A program made the position numbers and the translations under genes. A DNA stretch of 64,000 nt from Streptomyces sp. Tue 6430 (lineage in GTDB: Bacteria > Actinomycetota > Actinomycetes > Streptomycetales > Streptomycetaceae), in the NCBI GenBank assembly GCA_021568835.1, contig JAKGSH010000010.1, positions 1,302,001 to 1,366,000 of the forward strand. The letters run 5' to 3'. The notes below the pieces were generated by a model. The model did not search any database and had not been told where the DNA came from. It was given only the letters and a program-made list of their open reading frames with translations. Each line of letters begins with the position of its first letter. Positions within the stretch are counted from its first letter, which is position 1. Shown piece after piece: positions 43,647 to 51,881 of this stretch.

Positions 43647-44363
43647 TCAGACGCCGGTGACGCGGAGCCCGGCGTGCGCCTTGTAGCGGCGGTTGACGGA
43701 GATCAGGTTGGCGACCAGGGACTCGACCTGGTGGGCGTTGCGCAGCCGCCCGGCGAAGACGCCCCGCATGCCGGGGATGCGGCCGGCGAGGGCCTGCACG
43801 ATCTCCACGTCGGCGCGCTCCTCGCCCAGCACCATCACGTCGATGTCGATCTCGTCGATGTCGGGGTCCTGGAGGAGGACCGCCGACAGGTGGTGGAAGG
43901 CGGCCGTGACCCGCGAGCCGGGCAGCAGGGCGGCGGCCTGCTCGGCGGCGCTGCCCTCCTGCGGCTTCAGCGCGTAGGCGCCCTTCTTGTCGAAGCCGAG
44001 CGGGTTGACGCAGTCGACGACGAGCTTGCCCGTCAGTTCCTCGCGCAGCGACTCCAGGGTCGCGCCGTGGCCCTCCCACGGCACGGCGACGATGACGACG
44101 TCGCTGCGGCGGGCGGTCTCGGCGTTGTCGGCGCCCTCGACGCCGTGCCCGAGTTCCTCGGCGGCGGCCCGCGCGCGGTCGGCGGCGCGCGAGCCGATGA
44201 TCACCTTCTGGCCGGCCCTGGCGAGGCGGTGGGCGAGCCCCTTGCCCTGCGGCCCGGTCCCGCCGAGGACGCCGACGACCAGGCCCGAGACGTCGGGGAG
44301 GTCCCACGGGTCCTTGGCGGGTGCCTTCGCGGGGGCGTTGTGTGCACTGTCGCTGGAGGTCAT
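43647..44363 (-). CDS. NADPH:F420 oxidoreductase
   Basis: The Fno/NpdG-type enzyme that transfers hydride between NADPH and the deazaflavin F420, supplying reduced F420. It has 238 aa from ATG 44363. The Rossmann motif is VVGVLGGTGPQGKGLAHRLA (near residue 30), followed by VIIGSRAADRA, VVIVAVPWEGHGATL, VVDCVNPLGFDKKG and AFHHLSAVLLQDP. The N-terminal 27 residues are a polar extension. It is single, divergent from the SIS-like gene. Confidence 0.92.
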   Translation of the reverse strand: MTSSDSAHNAPAKAPAKDPWDLPDVSGLVVGVLGGTGPQGKGLAHRLARAGQKVIIGSRAADRARAAAEELGHGVEGADNAETARRSDVVIVAVPWEGHGATLESLREELTGKLVVDCVNPLGFDKKGAYALKPQEGSAAEQAAALLPGSRVTAAFHHLSAVLLQDPDIDEIDIDVMVLGEERADVEIVQALAGRIPGMRGVFAGRLRNAHQVESLVANLISVNRRYKAHAGLRVTGV

Positions 44364-44501
44364 GGGCCGACTTTACGTGCGCGGGGGCCGTCCCACCGGG
44401 CGGAGTGGCGGCCGTCACGGCCGCCGGGCGGATCCCCGGGTCGGGGGAACCGTCGGCGAACACCGCTCCGCGGGAGCCCGGTTGGGGCAGGATGCGGTCG
44501 C

Positions 44502-45100
44502 ATGGACGCCGTACGGGTCGCGCTGCTGCGCGACGTGCTCGCCGGGACGGAGTGGCTCGGGGCCACCCGTGGGTTCGCCGCGGTGCTGCGGGGGTCGGTG
44601 GTGTCGCACGGGGGCGGGCTGCTGCTGGTGGGCACCGCCGCGTACGAGCCGTGGCACCTGGCCGCCCACCTGGTCGACGAGGCCGCCTGGTCCGGTACGC
44701 CGGAGCTGGTCCCCACGCTGGTGCGGCACGGCGCCCGCCCCTCGGACCCGGCGCACCTCGCGGTGGGCCTCGGCCGGATCACGGCGGCCCGGCGGGGCGA
44801 GACCCTGCTGGTGGCGGCGCCGGAGGGGGACGCCCCGCTGCTGGAGCGGGTGGCGGACGCCCGACGGACCGGGGTGACCGTGCTGGCCCTGGGCCCCGGC
44901 GGGGGCGAACTGGCGGACCTGGCCCACGAGACGCTGGCCGTGCCGGACGGTTCGGAGCTGGACCTGGACACGGTGCAGCACCTGGTGAGCGCGGCGGCGG
45001 GCGAGCAGACGGCGCCCGTCCCGAGGGGCCCCCGCCGCCTGCGCGACCGGCTGTCCCGGCTGGCGGAGTCCCTGACGGCGCCGCCCCGGCTCCCTGGTGA
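44502..45100 (+). CDS. SIS-like/hypothetical protein, one probable frameshift
   Basis: A protein of about 199 aa from ATG 44502. The N-terminal half (GGGLLLVGTAAYEPWHLAAHLVDEAAW) and middle (GETLLVAAPEGDAPLLERVADARRTGVTVLALGPGGGELADLAHET, key part VTVLALGPGGGE) resemble sugar-isomerase (SIS) folds, but the match is weak. As read, the frame runs on to 45281 across the next gene on the opposite strand. One base added at the CCCC run near 45085 gives TAPPPAPW and a stop at 45098, which removes the conflict and is preferred. Confidence 0.6.
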
Positions 45101-45163
45101 GGCCGGGAGGCCGGGGGCGGGGTGCCGTCGTGCCCGGTGGGGGCACGGGCGGGGCGGGTCCGG

Positions 45164-45394
45164 TCAGTCGTCGTCCGGGGTGCCCGCCGGGGCGTCGTGC
45201 CACTTGGGGTCGTTCTCCCACTGCAGGTTGCGCTCCCGGGCGGTCTGCATGGCGTGCTCGGCCTCCGCACGGGAGGCGTAGGGGCCGAAACGGTCCTTGG
45301 CCGGGCACTCGGGCCCTTCCTCGACCTTGTGGTGTTCCAGGCAGTAGTACCACTCGCCCGGCTTGCCGACCGTGCGCTTCTTGAACAGGGCCAT
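45164..45394 (-). CDS. Small conserved-type protein
   Basis: A 76-aa protein from ATG 45394 with GAGGAG six bases upstream. The sequence starts MALFKKRTVGKPGEWYYCLE and contains a C-x12-C pair, then an RFGPYASRAEAEHAMQTARER segment (key part FGPYASRAEAEHAM) resembling SPOR-like or short sequence-binding folds, and an acidic end GTPDDD. The composition is unlike a shadow frame. Function unknown. It is divergent from map. Confidence 0.75.
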   Translation of the reverse strand: MALFKKRTVGKPGEWYYCLEHHKVEEGPECPAKDRFGPYASRAEAEHAMQTARERNLQWENDPKWHDAPAGTPDDD

Positions 45395-45451
45395 GACCAG
45401 CTCCTCTCGCCACCGTCATGTTCCCCCATGGCCGCTGGTTAGACTCGCCGC

Positions 45452-46308
45452 ATGTCTGGCCAGTCGCTGCTCGCGCCCGGGGAGCTGTCCCCCACCCGTT
45501 CCGTGCCCGGAAACATCCGCCGCCCCGAGTACGTCGGCAAGCCCGCGCCGGCCCCGTACACCGGGCCCGAGGTGCAGACGCCCGAGACGGTGGAGGCGAT
45601 GCGCCTCGCCGGGCGGATCGCCGCGCGGGCGATGGCGGCGGCCGCCGAGCGGATCGCGCCGGGCGTCACCACCGACGAACTGGACAGGGTGGCGCACGAG
45701 TACCTGTGCGACCACGGCGCCTACCCCTCGACGCTGGGCTACCGCGGTTTCCCCAAGTCCCTGTGCACGTCGGTCAACGAGGTGATCTGCCACGGCATCC
45801 CGGACTCGACGGTGCTGCGGGACGGCGACATCGTCAACCTGGACGTGACGGCGTACATCGGCGGGGTGCACGGCGACAACAACGCGACGTACCTGGTGGG
45901 TGACGTCGACGAGGAGAGCCGGCTGCTGGTGGAGCGGACCCGGGAGTCGCTGGAGCGGGCGATCAAGGCGGTCCGGCCGGGCCGGCAGATCAACATCATC
46001 GGCCGGGTCATCGAGTCGTACGCCAAGCGGTTCGGGTACGGCGTCGTGCGGGACTTCACGGGGCACGGCATCAACTCGTCCTTCCACTCCGGGCTGATCG
46101 TCCCCCACTACGACAGCCCGCACGCGACGACCGTGATCCAGCCCGGCATGACCTTCACGATCGAGCCGATGCTGACGCTCGGGACGCACGAGTACGACAT
46201 GTGGGACGACGGCTGGACGGTCGTGACGAAGGACCGCAGGCGGACGGCCCAGTTCGAGCACACGCTGGTGGTGACGGACACCGGGGCGGAGATCCTCACC
46301 CTCCCTGA
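45452..46308 (+). CDS. map: Methionine aminopeptidase, type I, one probable frameshift at the end
   Basis: Removes the initiator methionine. It has 285 aa from ATG 45452, with the N-terminal extension GNIRRPEYVGKPAPAPYTGP found in the longer actinobacterial isoform. Metal ligands are visible: Asp in VNLDVTAYI, Asp in GVHGDNNATY, His in DFTGHGI, Glu in FTIEPML and Glu in AQFEHTL. As sequenced, the frame continues past TLP for 40 residues through a perfect terminator. Adding one C in CTCCC (46301-46305) places the stop at TGA 46306-46308 and gives the usual length, so the extension is taken as artefact. Confidence 0.93.
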
Positions 46309-46327
46309 GCCCGCCGCGCCCCGCCCC

Positions 46328-46357
46328 GAGCCCGCCCTCTCCCCCGAGGGCGGGCTC
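46328..46357 (+). terminator. Terminator of map
   Basis: Perfect 12-bp stem GAGCCCGCCCTC (46328-46339) and 46346-46357 with loop TCCCCC, 20 bases after the inferred map stop. Confidence 0.85.
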
Positions 46358-46377
46358 CGTGCCGTCCGGAAGGTTCT

Positions 46378-46424
46378 TTGCCGACGAACTGTCGGAAAAC
46401 TTGCCGACAAGCTGTCGGCAAAAC
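46378..46424 (+). promoter_or_regulatory. Tandem dyad repeats upstream of haem oxygenase
   Basis: Two consecutive dyads: TTGCCGACGAACTGTCGG followed by AAAAC (46378-46400) and TTGCCGACAAGCTGTCGG followed by CAAAAC (46401-46424). Each has CCGACA/TGTCGG-type arms; the second is a perfect 9-bp inverted repeat around AGC. They end one base before the -35 element. Confidence 0.75.
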
Positions 46425-46425
46425 A

Positions 46426-46454
46426 TTGACTCAGGCATGCCTCACCGTGAGACT
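46426..46454 (+). promoter_or_regulatory. Leaderless promoter with iron-box-like core
   Basis: TTGACT (46426-46431), a 17-base spacer, then GAGACT (46449-46454), five bases before the ATG at 46460, so the transcript should start at or next to the start codon. The spacer contains TCAGGCATGCCTCA, resembling half of the DmdR/DtxR iron box (TTAGGTTAGGCTCACCTAA consensus). Confidence 0.65.
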
Positions 46455-46459
46455 CGCCC

Positions 46460-47107
46460 ATGGAGCCCTTCTCGACAGTCATCCGGACCGCGTCCCACGA
46501 GCAGCACGTGGAGGCGGAGACCTCCACGTTCATGAGCGACCTGCTCGGGGGCCGGCTCGGCGTCGACGCGTACGCGCGCTACACCGAGCAGCTGTGGTTC
46601 GTGTACGGGGCGCTGGAGGACGAGGCCGGGCGGCTGGCGTCGGATCCGGTGGCGGGGCCCTTCATCCGGCCGGAGCTGTTCCGGCGGAGCGCGCTGGAGC
46701 GGGACCTGGCCCACCTGCGGGGCGCCGGATGGCGGGCGGGGCTGTCCGCGCTGCCGGCGACCCTGGCGTACGCGGAGCGGGTGCGCGCGTGCGCGCGGTC
46801 CTGGCCGGGCGGGTACGTCGCCCACCACTACACGCGCTACCTCGGCGACCTCTCCGGCGGGCAGATCATCCGCGACCGGGCCGAGAAGGCGTGGGGCTTC
46901 GCGAGGAAGGGCGACGGCGTCCGCTTCTACGTCTTCGAGGAGGTCGGCAACCCGGCCGCCTTCAAGCGCGAGTACCGGGAGCTGCTGGACGCGGTGCGCG
47001 CGGACGACCTGGAGAAGCAGCGGATCGTGGCGGAGTGCAGGAAGGCGTTCGCCCTGAACACGGGCGTGTTCCGGGCGCTGGGCGAGGAGTTCCCGCTGTC
47101 GGCGTGA
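46460..47107 (+). CDS. Biliverdin-producing haem oxygenase
   Basis: Opens haem to biliverdin, CO and Fe2+, freeing iron. It has 215 aa from ATG 46460. The proximal histidine region is VIRTASHEQHVEAETSTFMS (near residue 13), the distal helix has YLGDLSGGQIIRDRAEKAWG, and RFYVFEEVGNPAAFKREYR is family-typical. It resembles HmuO-type enzymes. The iron-box-like promoter and the nearby efe operon point to iron-starvation control. It is a single gene, with a hairpin after the stop. Confidence 0.93.
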   Translation: MEPFSTVIRTASHEQHVEAETSTFMSDLLGGRLGVDAYARYTEQLWFVYGALEDEAGRLASDPVAGPFIRPELFRRSALERDLAHLRGAGWRAGLSALPATLAYAERVRACARSWPGGYVAHHYTRYLGDLSGGQIIRDRAEKAWGFARKGDGVRFYVFEEVGNPAAFKREYRELLDAVRADDLEKQRIVAECRKAFALNTGVFRALGEEFPLSA

Positions 47108-47131
47108 GCCGTCCGGTTCCGCGCACGGGAC

Positions 47132-47165
47132 GGGCCCGCCCCCTCGGTCGCGAGGAGGCGGGCCC
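47132..47165. terminator. Convergent terminator after haem oxygenase
   Basis: GGGCCCGCC (47132-47140) pairs with GGCGGGCCC (47157-47165), and inner CCTCG pairs with CGAGG. It lies between the haem oxygenase stop and the stop of the small secreted protein gene. Confidence 0.75.
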
Positions 47166-47175
47166 GAAAGCCGTG

Positions 47176-47409
47176 TCAGTCGTCGTGGTCGTCGGAGTTG
47201 TCGTGGCCGACGGCGTACTCCGAGCACTGGGCGCCGCCCCAGAAGAGCTTGCTGGTCTCCGCCTCGATCCCGCCGAAGTACGGGCTGCAGACGGCGTGGT
47301 CGTCGCCGCCCTCGAAGTGCTTGCCCTCGTCGGCGGTGGCGGTCGCGGCGCCCGCGGCGCTCAGGGCGACACCCAGGACGACTGCGGCCAGGGCAGAACG
47401 AATGCGCAT
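47176..47409 (-). CDS. Small secreted acidic protein
   Basis: A 77-aa precursor from ATG 47409 with GAGGAG four bases upstream. The signal peptide is MRIRSALAAVVLGVALSAAGAATATA, cleaved near ATA-DEG. The mature ~50 residues are acidic and His-rich (GKHFEGGDDHAVCSPYFGG, GHDNSDDHDD) with two cysteines that could form one disulphide. Similar in layout to chaplin-neighbour or metal-binding small exported proteins, but I do not recognise the family. A 28-bp palindrome lies in its leader. Confidence 0.7.
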   Translation of the reverse strand: MRIRSALAAVVLGVALSAAGAATATADEGKHFEGGDDHAVCSPYFGGIEAETSKLFWGGAQCSEYAVGHDNSDDHDD

Positions 47410-47418
47410 GATGCTCCT

Positions 47419-47446
47419 CTCACGGTGACTGGACAGTCACCGTGAG
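47419..47446 (-). promoter_or_regulatory. 28-bp perfect palindrome in the leader of the small secreted protein
   Basis: CTCACGGTGACTG-ga-CAGTCACCGTGAG, 13-bp arms, ten bases upstream of the start codon and directly next to the ribosome site. It is an operator or a hairpin that could hide the ribosome site. Confidence 0.7.
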
Positions 47447-47518
47447 TGGTCCCCGTTCACCGTCGCGCCACACGCGCAACCACCCGTACGGAGGCGTACG
47501 ACCGGGGGGTGTCCGCCG

Positions 47519-47625
47519 GTCCGGCACCCCGGCCGGCGCTCCGGTCCGGCACCCCGGCCGGCGCTCCGGTCAGCACCCCGGCCGGCGCTCCGGGCGGCGC
47601 CCCGTTCAGCCCTCCGGTCAGCGTT
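47519..47625 (-). repeat. 24-bp tandem repeat extending from the PhzF-like stop
   Basis: On the minus strand, units of the type GGAGCGCCGGCCGGGGTGCTGACC follow the stop codon of the PhzF-like gene (…GGAACGCTGACC at the gene end). Four to five copies with small changes, two of them lengthened by one base. Confidence 0.8.
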
Positions 47626-48274
47626 CCGGGCAGCGCTCCAGGAGGACCCGGCCGCCGATCTCCACCCAGCCGTGCGGCTGCGGCGCGGTCAGGATCTGCG
47701 ACCCCGCCCCCTGCGTGATGTTCAGGGCCCGGCCGAGGAGGTCGGTGAGGAGCAGGGCCGCCGCGCCGGTCGCCTCGTCCTCGTCGATGCCGTCGTCGCG
47801 TCCCGGGAAGGCGCGGGCCCGCACGCGTCCCGCGAGCTCGTCCTCCCAGGCCCAGGCGTAGACCCACTCGCCGGGCGGCGGCACGGGCAGGTCGTCGACC
47901 TCCGCGGCACCGGCGTACTGCCGGAGCGTGCGCGGCGGGGCCCATTCGGCCCGGGCCTCGATCCAGCTGAACTCCCCGTCCAGGCGGGCGCCCACCGTCC
48001 CGGCGGGGGTGACGAGTTCGGGCACGTCGAGCAGCCAGGCCGTGCCCACGCAGGGGTGCCCTGCGAACGGCAGCCGCAGGGTCGGCGTGTAGATGTCGAT
48101 GACGCCGCGCTCGGGGTCGTCCACGAACACGGTCTCGCTGAAGCCGAGTTTCGCCGCGAGGGCCTGCCGGTCCTCGCGGTCGGGCAGCACCGACCCCTCG
48201 CGGATGACGCCCAGTTCGTTGCCGTATCCGCCGTTCGGTGCGCAGAACACGCGGAGCACGTCGTAATCAGTCAC
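47618..48274 (-). CDS. PhzF-family isomerase/epimerase
   Basis: A 218-aa protein of the PhzF/DAP-epimerase-like fold from GTG 48274. The N-terminal half has FCAPNGGYGNELGVI (the GN-x-x-x-V loop), the catalytic Glu in LGFSETVFVDDP, and LPFAGHPCVGTAWLL. The C-terminal half has the phosphate-binding-type loop DEDEATGAAALLLTDLLGR. It is shorter than the usual 260-290 aa, with a reduced C-terminal half. The reaction is unknown. The ribosome site is poor; a leaderless start is possible. Confidence 0.85.
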   Translation of the reverse strand: MTDYDVLRVFCAPNGGYGNELGVIREGSVLPDREDRQALAAKLGFSETVFVDDPERGVIDIYTPTLRLPFAGHPCVGTAWLLDVPELVTPAGTVGARLDGEFSWIEARAEWAPPRTLRQYAGAAEVDDLPVPPPGEWVYAWAWEDELAGRVRARAFPGRDDGIDEDEATGAAALLLTDLLGRALNITQGAGSQILTAPQPHGWVEIGGRVLLERCPER

Positions 48275-48490
48275 CGGGGAATTGAAGCACCGCCCCGGTC
48301 GCGGCGTCGGCCCCGGCCAGGTGGTGGACGCACGTGAGGACCCGGCCGCCCGAGCGCGGCCTTCGAGCACGCTCCGGGTTCCCCGTGGGCGAACTTGACC
48401 AGTTCTTGGTGTGCATTTTGAGTCACTGTGATCGGATCGTGCTCTTACAGCGTCCATGAGAGGTGAATCACGGTCCGGACGGGTACGACG

Positions 48491-48528
48491 CAGGTAAGCC
48501 TTCGATAAGTTAGGTAAGCCTCACTGAA
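48491..48528 (+). promoter_or_regulatory. Iron box upstream of efeO
   Basis: TTAGGTAAGCCTCACTGAA at 48510-48528 matches the DmdR1/DtxR-type iron box (TTAGGTTAGGCTCACCTAA) at 15 of 19 positions. A second partial copy, CAGGTAAGCCT, is at 48491-48501. They lie 47-84 bases before the efeO start. Confidence 0.8.
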
Positions 48529-48574
48529 ACCTGTGACCCTGTCACGCAATTTTTCAGCCACGCTGGGAGCCTTC

Positions 48575-49714
48575 ATGCGCGCCGCCAGACTCTCCGTCGC
48601 CACAGCCGCCGCTGCCGTCGCGGCCCTGACCGCCGTCACGGGCTGCACCGAGAAGAGCGACGCCGCCGGCGACCGGGTGATCGGCGTGACCGCGACCGAC
48701 GACGCGTGCAAGACCTCCACCACGGAGATCTCCGCCGGACACGTCGAACTCGCCATCGAGAACAAGGGCTCCAAGATCACCGAGGTCTACCTGCTGTTCC
48801 CGGACGACCGGGTGGTGACCGAGCGGGAGAACATCGGCCCCGGCACCAAGCAGCGGGTCACCGCGGAGGTGAAGGCCGGCGACTACCTGATCGCCTGCAA
48901 GCCGGGCATGAAGGGCGACGGCATCCGCCAGAACCTCAAGGTCACCGGTGGCGGCAAGGCCGCCGCGCGCGACCCGCGCCTGGACAAGGCCGTCGCCGCC
49001 TACCGGGCCTACACGCAGCAGCAGGCCGACGAGACGCTGCCCAAGGTCCAGACCTTCGTGAAGGCGGTCCAGGCCGGCGACCTGGAGGCCGCGAAGAAGG
49101 CGTACGCGCTCTCCCGCGTCGGCTGGGAGCGCACGGAGCCGGTCGCGGAGTCCTTCGGCGACATCGACCCGAAGGTCGACGTCCGCGAGGACGGCCTGGA
49201 GGACGGGCAGGAGTTCACCGGCTGGCACCGCCTGGAGAAGGCCCTGTGGCAGGACAGGAAGATCACCGCCGAGGAGAAGACCCTCGCCGGCCGGCTCGTC
49301 ACCGACCTGACCGACTGGCAGAAGCGGGTCGGCACGGCCGAGATCACCCCGACCTCCATGGCCAACGGCGCCAAGGAACTCCTCGACGAGGTCGCCACCG
49401 GCAAGGTCACCGGCGAGGAGGAGCGCTACTCGCACACCGACCTGGTCGACTTCAAGGCCAACGTCGAGGGCGCCGAGAAGGCGTTCGAGCTGCTCGAGCC
49501 GGTCGCGAAGAAGAACGACGCGGCGCTGGTCGCCGAGCTGGACAAGCAGTTCACGGCGCTGAACACGCTGCTCGACAAGTACCGCCCGAACGCGTCGTCC
49601 TACGCGTTCACCTCGTACGACAAGGTCGGCGCCGCCGACCGCAAGGAGCTGTCCGACGCGGTGAACGCGCTCGCGGAGCCGCTCTCCCAGCTCGCCGCCG
49701 CAGTGGCCAAGTAG
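48575..49714 (+). CDS. efeO: Iron uptake lipoprotein EfeO (cupredoxin-M75)
   Basis: Extracytoplasmic component of the EfeUOB iron importer, 379 aa from ATG 48575 with GGGAG seven bases upstream. The signal peptide ends in the lipobox TAVTGC. An N-terminal cupredoxin-like domain (DDACKTSTTEISAGHVELAI … GDYLIACKPGMKGDG) is followed by the M75 domain with the HxxE-type motif GWHRLEKALW (near residue 225) and acidic helices. First gene of efeO-efeB-efeU, preceded by an iron box. Confidence 0.94.
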   Translation: MRAARLSVATAAAAVAALTAVTGCTEKSDAAGDRVIGVTATDDACKTSTTEISAGHVELAIENKGSKITEVYLLFPDDRVVTERENIGPGTKQRVTAEVKAGDYLIACKPGMKGDGIRQNLKVTGGGKAAARDPRLDKAVAAYRAYTQQQADETLPKVQTFVKAVQAGDLEAAKKAYALSRVGWERTEPVAESFGDIDPKVDVREDGLEDGQEFTGWHRLEKALWQDRKITAEEKTLAGRLVTDLTDWQKRVGTAEITPTSMANGAKELLDEVATGKVTGEEERYSHTDLVDFKANVEGAEKAFELLEPVAKKNDAALVAELDKQFTALNTLLDKYRPNASSYAFTSYDKVGAADRKELSDAVNALAEPLSQLAAAVAK

Positions 49715-49731
49715 CCGGAGAGACTGACCAC

Positions 49732-50993
49732 ATGACCGACATGACGGACACGGACCGCACCTCGACCGCGCCCTCCCGGCGGACCCTGATCGGCTGGGGC
49801 GGAGCGGGCCTCGCGCTCGGCGCCGCCGCGGCCGGCGGCGCGGCCGCGATGACCCGCGCCGGGAACGACGTGGACCCGGCCGGCGCCGCGGCGGGCACCG
49901 CGATCGCCTTCCACGGCACCCACCAGGCGGGCATCGCCACGCCCGTGCAGGACCGGCTGCACTTCGCCGCGTTCGACGTGACGACCACCGACCGGGCCGC
50001 GTTCGTCCAGCTGTTGAAGGACTGGACGCGGGCCGCCCGGCAGATGTCCGAGGGCAAGCCGGTCGGGGAGGGCGCGTACGGCGGGCTCGCCGAGGCGCCG
50101 CCGGACGACACCGGTGAGGCGCTGGGCCTCAAGCCGTCCCGGCTGACGCTGACGATCGGCTTCGGGCCGTCCCTGTTCGCCAAGTTCGGGCTCGCCGGGC
50201 AGCGGCCCGAGGCGCTGGTGGACCTGCCGAAGTTCGCGGGGACAACCTGGACGCGAACCGCAGCGGCGGCGACCTGTGCGTGCAGGCCTGCGCGGACGAC
50301 CCGCAGGTCGCGGTGCACGCCATCCGCAACCTGGCCCGCATCGCCATGGGCAAGGCCGTCATCCGCTGGTCGCAGCTCGGCTTCGGCAAGACCTCCTCCA
50401 CGACGCCCGACGCGCAGACGCCGCGCAACCTGATGGGCTTCAAGGACGGCACCCGCAACATCGCGGGCACCGAGCAGGACCGCCTGGAGAAGTTCGTCTG
50501 GGTCGGCGAGAAGGACGGTCCCGCCTGGATGAGGGGCGGCTCCTACCTCGTGGCCCGCCGCATCCGCATGCACATCGAGACCTGGGACCGTGCCCCGCTC
50601 CAGGAGCAGGAGGACATCTTCGGCCGCGACAAGGGCGAGGGCGCCCCGGTCGGCAAGGCCAAGGAGCGCGACGAGCCGTTCCTGAAGGCCATGAAGCCCG
50701 ACGCGCACGTGCGCCTCGCCCACCCCGACTCCAACCACGGGGCGACGCTGCTGCGCCGCGGCTACTCCTTCACCGACGGCACCGACGGCCTGGGCCGGCT
50801 GGACGCCGGTCTGTTCTTCCTCGCCTACCAGCGCGACGTGCGCAAGGGGTTCATCCCCGTCCAGCGCAACCTCGCCACGGACGCGCTCAACGAGTACATC
50901 CAGCACGTGGGTTCGGCCGTCTTCGCGATCCCGCCCGGCGTCCGGGACGCGGACGACTGGTGGGGCCGCACCCTGTTCGCCAAGGAGGCCTAG
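49732..50993 (+). CDS. efeB: EfeB, Tat-exported DyP-type haem peroxidase, one apparent frameshift
   Basis: A dye-decolourising peroxidase of the EfeUOB system, thought to oxidise ferrous iron or act on haem. About 420 aa from ATG 49732 (GGAGAG upstream). Twin-arginine signal PSRRTLIGWGGAGLALGAAA. DyP motifs: MGFKDGTRNIAG (Gly-x-x-Asp-Gly) and the His region HPDSNHGATLLRRGYSF. The frame breaks at GGGG 50238-50241; one added G restores DNLDANRSGGDLCVQACADD. It lies 17 bases after efeO and ends three bases before the efeU start. Confidence 0.93.
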
Positions 50994-50996
50994 CCC

Positions 50997-51881
50997 GTGT
51001 TCTCGAACTACCTGATCGGACTGCGCGAGGGCCTGGAGGCCAGTCTCGTCGTCTGCATCCTCATCGCCTACCTGGTGAAGACCGGGCGGCGCGACGCCCT
51101 CAAGCCGGTCTGGACGGGCATCGCCGTCGCGGTGCTGCTCGCGCTGGGCTTCGGCTCCGCCCTCGAATTCGGCTCCCAGGAGCTGACGTTCGAGGCGCAG
51201 GAGGCACTGGGCGGCTCGCTGTCGATCCTCGCCGTCGTCCTGGTGACGTGGATGGTGTTCTGGATGCGGCGCACCGCGCGGCACCTGAAGTCGGAACTGC
51301 ACGGCAAGCTGGACGCGGCCCTCGCCATGGGCACCGGCGCGCTGGTGGCGACCGCGTTCCTCGCGGTGGGCCGCGAGGGCCTGGAGACGGCCCTGTTCGT
51401 GTGGGCGTCCGTGCACGCCGCCGGTGACGGCACCCCGCGCCCGCTGATCGGCGTGGCGCTCGGCCTGGCCACGGCGGTCCTGCTGGGCTGGCTGTTCTAC
51501 CGCGGTGCCCTGCGCATCAACCTGGCGAAGTTCTTCACCTGGACGGGTGGCATGCTGGTCGTCGTCGCGGCCGGTGTGCTGGCGTACGGCGTCCACGACC
51601 TCCAGGAGGCCGACTGGGTGCCCGGCCTGACGGACAAGGCCTTCGACATCAGCGGCACGATCCCGCCGGACAGCTGGTACGGCACGCTGCTGAAGGGCGT
51701 GTTCAACTTCCAGCCCGACCCGACGGTCCTCCAGGTCACGGTGTGGCTGCTGTACCTGGTCCCGGCACTCGCGTTCTTCCTCGCCCCGGTAGGGTTCGCC
51801 TCCGGGAAGGGGAGGGTGAACGCACCTGATGAGCAGGGAACGCAGCCTGACGACCGGCCGTCCGCGGCGCCGCGGGCGTGA
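50997..51881 (+). CDS. efeU: EfeU iron permease (FTR1 family)
   Basis: Membrane iron permease of 294 aa from GTG 50997; the ribosome site AAGGAGG lies inside the end of efeB. Seven spans, with the two REGLE iron-transfer motifs LREGLEASL (near residue 9) and GREGLETAL (near residue 125). The gene order efeO-efeB-efeU differs from the UOB order of enterobacteria but is common in actinobacteria. Its last 53 bases overlap the following lipoprotein gene. Confidence 0.94.
   Translation: MFSNYLIGLREGLEASLVVCILIAYLVKTGRRDALKPVWTGIAVAVLLALGFGSALEFGSQELTFEAQEALGGSLSILAVVLVTWMVFWMRRTARHLKSELHGKLDAALAMGTGALVATAFLAVGREGLETALFVWASVHAAGDGTPRPLIGVALGLATAVLLGWLFYRGALRINLAKFFTWTGGMLVVVAAGVLAYGVHDLQEADWVPGLTDKAFDISGTIPPDSWYGTLLKGVFNFQPDPTVLQVTVWLLYLVPALAFFLAPVGFASGKGRVNAPDEQGTQPDDRPSAAPRA

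Noticed and set aside
44503..45281. Full-length reading of the SIS-like gene to 45281
   Set aside because: It would overlap a well-supported small gene on the other strand; a one-base repair gives a proper stop at 45100.
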